Shown: positions 55,128-64,000 of the stretch, piece after piece
Layout of the letters: the number at the start of each line of letters is the position of its first letter
Position numbering within the stretch: the first letter of the stretch is position 1
DNA from: Carpediemonas membranifera
Taxonomy: Eukaryota > Fornicata
Direction of reading: 5' to 3'
DNA length: 64,000 nt
Assembly: GCA_019828565.1 (NCBI GenBank)
Contig: JAHDYR010000004.1
Span: forward strand, 406,619-470,618
Translations under genes and position numbers: made by a program
The notes under the pieces: model-generated
The model's database searches: none
Told to the model about the DNA's origin: nothing
The model's input: the letters and a program-made list of their open reading frames with translations, nothing else

Positions 55128-56953
55128 CACATAAAGAGGTGCACGCCCTTGGCAGTGCTGACATACGCCCATGGCTGCCGGGGGTGCCAGGCCACACGCT
55201 GTGGCTGCTCGCCCAGCTTCAGCCGGGCGACAGGTACGATCCGAACCTTCTCGATCGGGTCGACGCGCGCATGGAAGATGCGGCAGCCGATGTTGTCGCC
55301 CGTCACCGCGAAGAGCGGCAGGCGGGGGTGTACGGCGATGCTGGTGATCGTGTAGACGGCGTCCTTGTCGCGCTTGCCGAGCTTCAGCGTGTGCACCGCC
55401 TTGACGTCGAGCTCCGTGTCGAACCACAGCACCGAGCCCGACGCTGTCCCGGCCACGATGTGAAGTCCCGACGGGTGCACCGCAGCACAGGTCAGCTGGG
55501 CCCCGCCGACCTCGAGGGTCTGGCCGGGCTTGACCCCCTCGCCCTGAGAAATCGGCTTGATGTCGATCGAGTGCTCGTTGACGATGATCACACCAGGCCG
55601 GCGGGGGTGGAAGAACGACGCGACTAACTTGCCCGACTTCCGGACGCGCAGAGTAAGGTTCCCGCCCGAGACCATGTGGTGGAAGCGGGCGCCCGACGAC
55701 GCTGTGATGGGCAGGGTTGTTGCCATGTACTGGCCTGTCCGGCTGAACGACACGTGGCTGATGGCCGTCTCGGAGGCGGCACCCGTCACGTGCGTCTTCG
55801 CCTCGGGCAATGTCTCGTCGCCGAAGCTAGGCTGGGCGAAGAGCACGTCGGACCCGGACGCCACGGCCAGCACCGACCTGCGGCCCATCCAGGCGACTGA
55901 CCGGGCCCTGTGCTCGAGCTCGGGCAGGGTGAGGGCGACGGGGAAGCCGAACTCGGAGTCCACCACGGCAACGGCGTGCCCACCGCAGCAGGCGACGTAC
56001 CGGCCGCAGCGGGACACCTGGAGGTCCGCGAACTTCGTCACCGGCACGTCGAACGTGGCGACGAGCTTGGACGGGAATGGTCTGAGGTCCGCAGTCGACG
56101 GGAGGGCGGGCAGGATCGACGTCGGGTCGTTGGTGACAGTGCGCTGCCGGGTGACGCGCGTGGCGAGGTAGAGGTCCTTGCAGCGCTGGAACTGCTCCTG
56201 GGTGGCCCGCAGGTAGGCGGGGATGGCGCGCATGAGGCCGAATCTCTGCGGCAGGACGCCCCGGGTGCTGGGGTCCTCCTCCTCCCACTCGGCCCGTTCC
56301 TCCGCGGTCGGCAGGTACTCCTCGGGCGGGTTGAAGCTCTCGTCGGACCGGGGCAGGTCCTGGGGCGGGGGCGGGATGGTCCTGCCGTGCCCTTCGCCCA
56401 TGTCGGCGTCCCACACGTCGTAGCGCGCCATGAGCGGGTCCTCCTCGGCCTGCCGCTTCCTCTCGGCCATCGGCAGCAGGTAGCCCTTCCGAAGTGCCCG
56501 GACGAGCTTCATGACCTGCTTGGCCTGGTTCTTGGAGGGCGTGAACTGCGCCTTCCTGAGGGGGGCGCCGACCAGGGGCATCTGCCGCTGCAGGACGTCG
56601 CGTGGGTCGCCCATATCGATGGAGCTGGGGAACTCATCCGTCGCCGTGGATGAGAGGTACTTGCCCTTCAGCATGCGGTTGATCTTTGTCCGCTCCTCCT
56701 TGGTGAGGACGTGCGTGCGATCGTTGTACGGATCATACACCATCTTATTGTAGTTAGGGTCCTCCCGCTTCAGGAAATCCTCTAGAGCCGTGCTGTGCTT
56801 GCGAATGATCTTCTTTCCAGTAAGATCATAACCAATGTGGTCAAACTCAGCCTGTTCGTACCACTCGATCGGAATATTTCCGATAGTGTTGATCTCATTG
56901 GGATCAAAGTCTGAATCGGACTCGTACAGGTCCTTGGAAGCCTTCTCACTCAT
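55127..56953 (-). CDS. BOP1: Ribosome biogenesis protein BOP1/ERB1
   Basis: 608 residues. The BOP1NT domain is clear: NTIGNIPIEWYEQAEFDHIG, YDLTGKKIIRKHSTALEDFL, PMAERKRQAEEDPLMARYDVW, DESFNPPEEYLPTAEERAEWEEE, RFGLMRAIPAYLRATQEQFQRCKDLYLA. A seven-bladed WD40 propeller makes up the C-terminal half, ending WHPRQPWAYVSTAKGVHLFM. Erb1/BOP1 with Nop7/PES1 and Ytm1/WDR12 forms the PeBoW complex in the nucleolus, needed for 27S pre-rRNA processing. I choose ATG 56953 (MSEKASKDLYESDSDFDPNE): the acidic start is typical, and it puts the TGCAC motif at the same distance as in eL14. An in-frame ATG at 57031 would add 26 residues translated from that motif. It is divergent from the Pol III large subunit gene. 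Confidence 0.95.
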   Translation of the reverse strand: MSEKASKDLYESDSDFDPNEINTIGNIPIEWYEQAEFDHIGYDLTGKKIIRKHSTALEDFLKREDPNYNKMVYDPYNDRTHVLTKEERTKINRMLKGKYLSSTATDEFPSSIDMGDPRDVLQRQMPLVGAPLRKAQFTPSKNQAKQVMKLVRALRKGYLLPMAERKRQAEEDPLMARYDVWDADMGEGHGRTIPPPPQDLPRSDESFNPPEEYLPTAEERAEWEEEDPSTRGVLPQRFGLMRAIPAYLRATQEQFQRCKDLYLATRVTRQRTVTNDPTSILPALPSTADLRPFPSKLVATFDVPVTKFADLQVSRCGRYVACCGGHAVAVVDSEFGFPVALTLPELEHRARSVAWMGRRSVLAVASGSDVLFAQPSFGDETLPEAKTHVTGAASETAISHVSFSRTGQYMATTLPITASSGARFHHMVSGGNLTLRVRKSGKLVASFFHPRRPGVIIVNEHSIDIKPISQGEGVKPGQTLEVGGAQLTCAAVHPSGLHIVAGTASGSVLWFDTELDVKAVHTLKLGKRDKDAVYTITSIAVHPRLPLFAVTGDNIGCRIFHARVDPIEKVRIVPVARLKLGEQPQRVAWHPRQPWAYVSTAKGVHLFM

Positions 56954-56980
56954 GAACAGCCCCGATGAACGTCCGTCGCA

Positions 56981-57001
56981 AGAAAAACGTGCAAGAAAAA
57001 A
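56981..57001 (-). promoter_or_regulatory. T-rich TGCAC motif upstream of BOP1
   Basis: On the minus strand: six T, CTTGCAC, G, five T. The C that ends TGCAC lies 36 bases before the chosen BOP1 ATG. It sits in the 177-base gap shared with the Pol III gene. Confidence 0.55.
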
Positions 57002-57130
57002 TGACGACCTTCCGAAGCCACCCAGAGCCATATGGGTCCGAGGATGGCATAGATGCCGTCTGGGAATGTCGCGGGGGTCTTAATGGCGAGAAATGAGCTT
57101 TACAATTTTTTTGCGCACAGAACGACACGA

Positions 57131-60100
57131 ATGAGCGGCAGGAGAGGAGAAGAGGCGACCCGTTGCCATTCATTCCCGAAGAAGATGTTAGTTCCGCCCG
57201 TTTGACTTTACTCAGCGACGGCATTCAGTTCTCGACTTTCTCGGACGCAGAGATCGCGAAGGTCTCTGAAGTGGAGGTCTGCAATGGCTCCGTTCGCCAG
57301 CAGTCCTCAGAAATAGTTCCATATGGTCCACTGGATCTTCGCCTCGGTCTCAGTGAGAAGCAGGGCGTTTGCCAGACGTGTGGGAAAGCGCTCCTCGAGT
57401 GCGAGGGTCACTACGGCTTCGTCAAGTTCCCCCTGCCTGTGATACACCCTGGGTACCTCGGTACTGTCATCAACAACCTCAACATGGTCTGCCATCAGTG
57501 CTCGTCCGTGCTCCTGACTGGAGAGCAGCAGAAGAAGTTCCGCCACCTCCTCGACACCGCCCCCGGCGCCACAGAGGTCAAGAAGATCCGCGAGACCATG
57601 CTCGCCGACTGCAAGAAGTGCAAGAAGTGCCCGCACTGCACCGGCGACTCGGGCCTGACCCAGAAGGTCGGGGCGTTCAAGGTCGTCCACGACCAGGCGC
57701 GGCTGTACACAAACGCGGGCAAGACGTCGTTGTCGAACCCCGTCCGCATCGAGTACCAGCAGGTGGCCAAGGTGAATCTCGCGATACAGCAGAACCTGCA
57801 CCGCGTGATGGGACCCGACCTGACCCCCATCGACATCCGCCGCATCTTCTCCAACATCACCGACGAGCACGTCCGCTTCCTGTGCATGGACCCTAAGATC
57901 TCCAGGCCCGAGGACCACATTGTCCAGACAGTCGCGGTGCCCCCCAGCTGCATCCGGCCGTCCGTGAACTCGTCATTCCAGGGCAGCAACGAGGACGACA
58001 TCACCATGAAGCTCGCGGACATTGTCAAGGCGGCACACGCCCTGGAGAGCGACATCGAGACGGGTGCGGACTCGACGCAGGTGATGACGAAGTGGGAGGC
58101 GCTGCAGATCCACCTCGCCATCATGATCTCGGGCGAGGTCCCCAAGAACGTCGCCATCGACGCCAACACCAACTACCAATCCATCCGCGGCCTCGAGACG
58201 CGGCTCAAGGGCAAGCAGGGTCGATACAGGGGCAACCTACTGGGGAAACGCGTCGACTTCTCGGGCCGCACGGTCATCGGGCCCGACCCGAACCTCGGGA
58301 TCCACGAGGTCGGCGTGCCCCGGCTCATGGCGATGCGAATGACGTTCCCCGAGCCGGTCAACGCCCGTAACATCCAGATGCTCCGCAGCATGGTCAACAA
58401 CGGCCCCGAGGTGTGGCCGGGCGCCAACTACATCATCAAACAGGGTCGCGGCAACAGGCCCAGCGTCAAGCAGATCGTGCTGCCTTTCAACCGAGAGCAG
58501 CTCGCGAGGAAGCTCGAAGTCGGTGACGTTGTCGAGCGGCACATGATCAACGGCGACGCGTGCCTCTTCAACCGCCAGCCGTCGCTGCATCGGGTGTCTA
58601 TTATGTGTCACCAGGCCCACATCCTTGAAGGACGCACGCTGCGGTTCAATGTCGCGTGTTGTGGGCCGTACAACGCCGATTTCGACGGCGATGAGATGAA
58701 CCTGCATCTTCCACAGACGCTTGAGGCCCGGGAAGAGGCGCTGCACCTCATGGGGCTGCGGAACAACATGATTGTGCCACGTGCGGGCATGCTTCTCGTG
58801 CACGCGACCCAGGACATCCTCAGCGGGGCCCACATCCTGACGCTCAAGGACACTTTCATCACCAGAGGCCAGGCGATGAACCTGCTGACGGCCGCGGTCA
58901 ACGGTGATGAGCAGATCATCATGCCCGCCCCGGCTGTGGTCTTCCCGCGGCAGCTGTGGACGGGCAAGCAGCTCGTGTCGACACTGCTCAAGGTCAAGCT
59001 CTACCGCACCAAGCGACACGCGGGCAAGGTCGGCGAGGTGTCGCGGCTGTCGCTGGAGGCGAAGGAGAAGAAGTACTCAGGCAGCGGCAAGTGGATGTGT
59101 CTGCAGGACGGATACGTGGTCGTCCGTGACTCGGACCTGCTGGCGGGGTCCCTCGGCAAGGGCGTGCTGGGCGGATCGAAGGACAGCATCTTCTACAACC
59201 TCATCCGGACTTACGGGCCCGAGACGGCCGCGATCCTCATGCTGCAGGTGACCAAGATCAGTCTCAACTTCCTCATGACATACGGCTTCAGCATCGGCAT
59301 CGGCGACGTCACTCCCAGTGCTGAACTGGATGGCCGCAAGGAGCGCATCATCAACGCCAAATACGCCGAAGTCGAGGCGCTCATCGAGCTGTACGAGTCG
59401 GGCGAACTGCCACAGGACCCGGGGTGCACGCCCCTACAGACGCTCGAGGCGAAGATCAACGGGCATCTGTCCACGATCCGTGAGGAAGTCGGGTCTGCCT
59501 GCATCCAGTCGATGCACCGCACTAACACGCCGCTCATCATGGCGTTGTGCGGGTCCAAGGGGTCAAACATCAACCTCGCTCAGATGGCCGCCACCGTCGG
59601 CCAGCAGACTGTCAGCGGTCAGCGCACACCGGACGGGTTCGTCGACCGGTCCCTGCCCCACTTCGCGGTCGGGTCGAAGCACCCCGCGGCCCGTGGTTTC
59701 GTGGCGGACTCCTTCTACAGCGGGTTGACACCCTCGGAGTTCATCTTCCACGCCATGGCCGGCCGTGAGGGCCTCGTCGACACAGCCGTCAAGACCGCCG
59801 AGACGGGCTACATGCAGCGTCGTCTGGTGAAGGGCCTCGAGGACCTGCACATTGAGTACGACGGCACCGTCCGCAACAGCGAGAACGTCGTCGTCCAGTT
59901 CGAGTTCGGTGGCGACTCGCTCGACCCGATGCACATGGAGACGTCGGGGCCCTGCAACTTCCCCCGCCTCATCGACCACATCCGGGGCACCGTGCCCAAC
60001 GTCGGCCAGCCCTTGCTCGCATTGACAACCCTCACCGACTACAGCGGGCACGAGGTCACCGAGACCACCGCGCAGGCAGAGACCAGCGTCGCCATGCTCT

Positions 60101-61754
60101 TTGACGCGGTCAAGGTGTTCGCCACGACACTGCCGCCGCCGGCCGACATCCGCCGCTACGCCCTGCTGCGGGCGATCACGCTCGTCCGGCCAGCCCGGGA
60201 GGTCCCGACAGCCTCGAGGGCCACGATCAACGCGTTCACCGAGGGGTCGACCCGCATCACCCCCGCCAAGGCCCTCGACCGGCTGGCCCGCCGTCTCTTC
60301 TACCCGGTTGACTCAACCGGAGTCGACGAGGTCGTGCTCAAGGACATGTGCGTCAAGGTCCAGCCGCAGGACCGGCCCTGTCTCTTCGGCGTCCTCCCCT
60401 TCATCCACACGGCCGCACCCACGCTCGCAGTCGCCCCCGAGGACGAGGCCGCCGAAGCTGCTGTCCGCATGGGCATCGCATTCACCACCGCGCACGTCGA
60501 CGCCTTCCTCGAGCAGGTCTTCGACAAGTTCCGCCGCGCCGTCATCGAGCCCGGCACAGCTGTCGGCCCCATCGGTGCACAGTCGATCGGCGAGCCCGGC
60601 ACGCAGCTCACGTTTGTCCCCAACGCCATACTCCCTCACACAGCCTTCGCACGTTCCATTTCGCCGGTGTTGCATCCATGAACGTCACGCTCGGTGTCCC
60701 CCGCATCAAGGAGATCATCAACGGCGTCGCCAACCTCTCGACCCCCATCATCAAGGCCAAGCTCGACGGGGCCTACCGCAACAAGAGTTCGTCCGCACGT
60801 GTGGTGAAGGGCCGCATCGAGCGGACAAGCCTGGGTGACATCGCCGACCACATCCAGGAGGTCTACGGCCCCACGGACAACGCGTCGTGCCGAGGGTGCT
60901 ACGTCACGATCAAGCTGGACCACAAGATCATCCAGTCGCTACAGCTGGGGGTCACGGAGGAGACTGTGATCAAGTCAATCTTGACCGAGCGGAAGATGAA
61001 GATCGCCAAGAGTGACGCGGGCAACATCGCGAAGGTGTACAACGCCAAGACGCGATCCGACTCGATCCGTATCTTCCCGGCCAAGATCGAGCGGGACGTC
61101 ATGTTCTACGAGATCCAGCGCCTCATGGCGAACCTCCCGTCGGTCATCGTCTCGGGCATCAAGACCGTCGAGCGCGCCGTCATCAACGACACTGGCTCTG
61201 GCGACGAGTTCGAGCTCCTCGTCGAGGGCACCGGGCTGCGGCAGGTCATGAACACCGTCGGCGTCGTCGGCGGACACACGACCACCAACAGCACGTGCGA
61301 GGCGTGCGACATTCTCGGGATCGAGGCGGCCCGGTCGACGATCATCAACGAGTTCGCCTACACTATGTCGTCCCACGGAATGGCGGTCGACAGACGTCAC
61401 ATCGAGCTGCTGGCGGACGCAATGACGTTCAAGGGTCTCATCCTGGGCATCACCCGCTTCGGTATCGGCAAGATGAGGGATAGCGTGCTCATGCTGGCCT
61501 CATTCGAGCGGACGGGCGACGTGCTCTTCGACGCGGCCGCCCACACCCGCAGGGACCCGATCCAGGGCGTGTCCGAGTCGATTGTCACGGGCAAGACCTG
61601 CTACCTCGGCACTGGCATGATGAAGCTGCTCAAGGAACCCGTCGGTGAGCCCGCCTCCACGCCGGAGCCGCGAGTGACTCTGTTGGAGTCGACGGGGGAG
61701 GCGCGGGAGGCCCTCATGAACCGGTTATTGGGCAACAGGCGACACAGAGTATAA
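57131..61754 (+). CDS. POLR3A: RNA polymerase III largest subunit (RPC1), three exons
   Basis: Join 57131-57186, 57216-60611 and 60644-61754, giving 1520 residues. The N-terminal zinc site reads CQTCGKALLECEGHYGF, followed by the clamp cysteines (CKKCKKCPHC). LLGKRVDFSGRTVIGPDPNL and the catalytic NADFDGDEMNLHLPQT (about 504) are intact. After the second intron TLRTFHFAGVASMNVTLGVP and RIKEIINGVANLSTPIIKAK are specific for RPC1. The C-terminus LMLASFERTGDVLFDAA, then YLGTGMMKLLKE, also fits Pol III rather than Pol I or II. The enzyme makes 5S rRNA, tRNAs and U6. The first intron supplies the start: the spliced N-terminus includes FPKKIDGIQFSTFSDAEI, matching the family's 'KKI..i.F' opening. 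It is slightly longer than human RPC1 (about 1390). Confidence 0.95.
57187..57215 (+). other. Spliceosomal intron 1 of RPC1, 29 nt
   Basis: GTTAGT ... TTTACTCAG, phase 2. It provides an ATG start and the conserved KKI opening; the unspliced frame has only TTG. Confidence 0.82.
60612..60643 (+). other. Spliceosomal intron 2 of RPC1, 32 nt
   Basis: GTTTGT ... CTCACACAG, phase 2. Removal joins GTQLT to LRTFHFAGVASMN exactly as in other Pol III subunits. Confidence 0.95.
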
Positions 61755-64000
61755 ATATTAGCGGTAACAAGATCCGGGAGGCCACTGCAACGGGAGAAAA
61801 TCAACAGAATTTAGTTTTGGCAAAACGCTAACGGACGAAGAGGCAGCGACGTGGATGCATGAGAAGGACGACAACCTCGTGAGACGACGTCATACGCCGT
61901 GTCCGCGGCTTGGTGCTCTCGGCGCGAGCGTTGGCCTCCCTCTCGCATCGGTCTCCTTCGTCGCGGTGGTTGCGTCGAGGCCCACGAGCGCTTCGCAGCA
62001 GCGGTGGCCTTCTGGGCAACGCAAGCTGAGCGTGGCTCCTGGACACAGCAAGCTGACATCGTTCTGCTTCTCACTGATCTCTCCCTCAAGTCATTACTCA
62101 CCATTGAAAGCCTTGTCGTACCACTAAGCTTTCCCTCCCAGCATTGGTCGCCCCAGTCCTGGTGTGTTCGATGCCGCTGATCGCAGGCTCCAGCTCGTCT
62201 ATAGGCTCATCGCTCCCCTGCCCTGGCCCTCTGCGCCTCGGCACTGGTGGTTTCCTGGTGCGACATGGTGCCACTCGGAAAGGTCTTGATTGCTGCTTGA
62301 GACATAATGGGTTCACAAACGCCAGCATATTGTTCAGTTGTTGTCCTGACATGACTATGGACTGGTTATCTCGTAGTTCCATCGCAATTCGGGCAGCAAC
62401 GAGATTATGGCGCCGCAAGCAATTCAACCTGTACTAAAACGCTGCTAGCTTATCTTTGTACTGCTATATCGCTGGTATCATGTCATTCTACTGCTCATGC
62501 AGCCGGTGTTGCATTTTCGGCTCTCATGCGCTGTGCTCTGCCCAATAATGCTGATACATGCCGTCACATAAATGGTCAATCGCCGGTCTGCCGCGGCGCT
62601 TATGCGCTGCAACTGCTGCAAGAGCAAGCGCTGCTGCAGTTTTCTCGGCTGAAAGCGCTGTATCGCCACTCCCTGTCGCCACCCTCGTGGGGGAGTCGGG
62701 CTGTGGCTGTCTCACTCCAGTAGTCACCGCAGAGCCTCTGTTAAGGCGTCAGTAACGCTAAGTCTTGCTGTGGGCGTCTGTCTGACTCAAGTCGGCCTCG
62801 TAGCAGGTCGACCAGCCACAGGATAGGGCCATTCTGGTGAGTTCTGCCGTCATATTCATGTACATTACGGCCATTTAACACCTCATTTTGACCCATGGTT
62901 CCGGTTTGGCGCTCTGCTGCTGCCCCATCCGCGGGCATCCATGCTGGTCTGGCCTCCAAGCTCTCCAACCATCCAGGCCGAAATGAGACCTCTTACGCCC
63001 CTTCTAGCCCGTATAGACTCGTTTGGACAGGCTGTTGGCGCCCTGGTGGCCATGGCCGGCCGAGTCGATTTTCAGCGAATTGGGTCGCAGAGCTCGAGCG
63101 ATGGTTTGAAGGTGTTGGTGAGGTCCACAGAATGGCGTGAAAGCGAAGTAATGAGGCTAATATGGCTTTAATAACGCTGCTTTGTGGTTCAAGCGCTTGA
63201 CGACATCTCACTGTGCCACTTTCGGCGATGACACCGAGAACCCGCTATGCTCAGAAGTACTGCAAGCACAGCCCTCGTGATATGTCTTCTAGTATCACTA
63301 TACGCTCTCTGTTAGCTTGTTCATCTATGTAGCTCTCCCCAAGGGTAGAAATTTGGCCCAGGAGTTCCATCCGGAGCACACCCCAGCCACGCCGCCCTGG
63401 AGTACCTCTCGGCACGCCATATGACAGTATGAGGATCATCTAACGCATAGCTACCTTTATAGGTGCTGTACCTCCCGCGGTGCCCCCCGTCCTCCGGTGC
63501 CGGCCCGCACTATGCCCCTGCACGGCCCCAGCCCCGGCACCAACTGCCGATCCCAGCTGTACTAAGCAACATCAAGGTCTGGGGCAATTTTCGTGCTGTC
63601 TCCCCGTGACGGATTTTAATCACTACTTGTCTGGCGTCATGGCTAGTCGGAGAAAGCTGAGAGGAACTATAATCTTTTTGCCAGCGCAAACCTTTTTGGC
63701 AGACGGCGCTGGGTCCTTTTACGCCGTCTACGGGCTTGTCTCAGTCCCAATCGTCAGTACTGAGGTGGGAGACCACTCGGGAATACGGGATGTCGTAGAC
63801 TTTTGCCTTTGCGCCCGTTCATCGCCCACACTATGCGCCATCGTGTTCAGCGCCCTTCATTGCATACCTGTAGCCGTTCTCTCTGCCATTTTTTCATTCG
63901 TTCAGTCAGCCAGCCGTCAGTCAGCCCAACCCGCCCCCAGCCCGTCCGAACGCCGGGAGAGGAGGAAGGAGAGGAGAGGAGAGAGAGGGGGAAAGAAAGA
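61755..64000. other. Gene-poor right end, no supportable gene
   Basis: 2,246 bases with lower GC and no frame longer than about 110 codons. On the minus strand one reading phase carries three consecutive open stretches (63439-63251, 63211-62993, 62968-62741) separated by three in-frame stops (63251, 63245 and 62993). This could be a decayed gene or mobile element, but I see no domain. The proteins encoded by other short frames (for example 62427-62098 minus) resemble nothing. No tRNA, snRNA or terminal repeat was recognised. The last 46 bases are pure purine. Confidence 0.45.
63955..64000 (+). repeat. Polypurine tract (46 purines), runs off the window
   Basis: From 63955 to the last base every position is A or G, made of GGAGA/GAGAG/GGAAA-like units. 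Its right edge is not visible. Confidence 0.85.

Overview
The window is nuclear DNA from a compact, GC-rich microbial eukaryote. The evidence is the gene content: cytosolic ribosomal proteins eL14 and eS12, the RNA polymerase III largest subunit, importin alpha, a kinesin, BOP1, a CHD-type remodeller, anoctamin and Serinc. Genes sit a few tens to a few hundred bases apart on both strands, with no operons and no bacterial ribosome-binding sites. TAA, TAG and TGA are all stops, so the code looks standard. Eleven introns can be placed. All are 28-33 nt long, start GTNNGT and end NTNAYNCAG, so a branch-site-like A lies six bases from the 3' end. Fused branch/acceptor sites and an AGTAAA-like signal at the stop codon are known from Giardia and Trichomonas. 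A metamonad, perhaps a free-living fornicate such as the Carpediemonas/Kipferlia group, is my best guess, but this is inference.

Layout. 1-5 kb: the 3' end of a WD40 protein (possibly VPS15), a viperin-like radical SAM enzyme, an anoctamin and eL14. 5-12 kb: a fatty-acid-elongation dehydratase, a small partial tandem duplication, CDC14 phosphatase, two unknown small proteins, an eight-knuckle CNBP-like protein and a tRNA pseudouridine synthase. 12-26 kb: a large unknown protein, eS12, a CHD-like SNF2 ATPase, importin alpha and HisRS with a 480-residue extension. 26-36 kb: a frame-broken AMPK beta subunit, a polytopic membrane protein, a 1,639-residue receptor with two Venus-flytrap domains, a flavin-reductase-like protein, an unknown protein and Serinc. 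36-46 kb: an ARM/coiled-coil protein, an SDR, a GNAT, an Sm-like protein and a surface protein with about 15 cysteine repeats. 46-62 kb: kinesin, an RRM protein, a possible Prp18-like protein, an unknown spliced gene, a GPI ethanolamine-phosphate-transferase-like protein, then the divergent pair BOP1 / RNA Pol III large subunit. 61.8-64 kb: no supportable gene; it ends in a pure polypurine run.

How the parts relate. Several genes serve ribosome and RNA production (eL14, eS12, BOP1, Pol III, HisRS, PUS, Sm-like, CNBP). Three of them (eL14, eS12, BOP1) share a T-rich motif with a TGCAC core 36-40 bases before the start codon. This looks like a ribosome-biogenesis promoter or initiator element. 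The viperin gene carries two GTCACGCGT copies just upstream of its start. The most notable items are the protist viperin, the uniform tiny-intron class, the shared TGCAC motif, and the two large ectodomain proteins. Many long open frames antisense to GC-rich genes were left out as shadows. Starts were corrected to ATG where the longest frame began at GTG or TTG.
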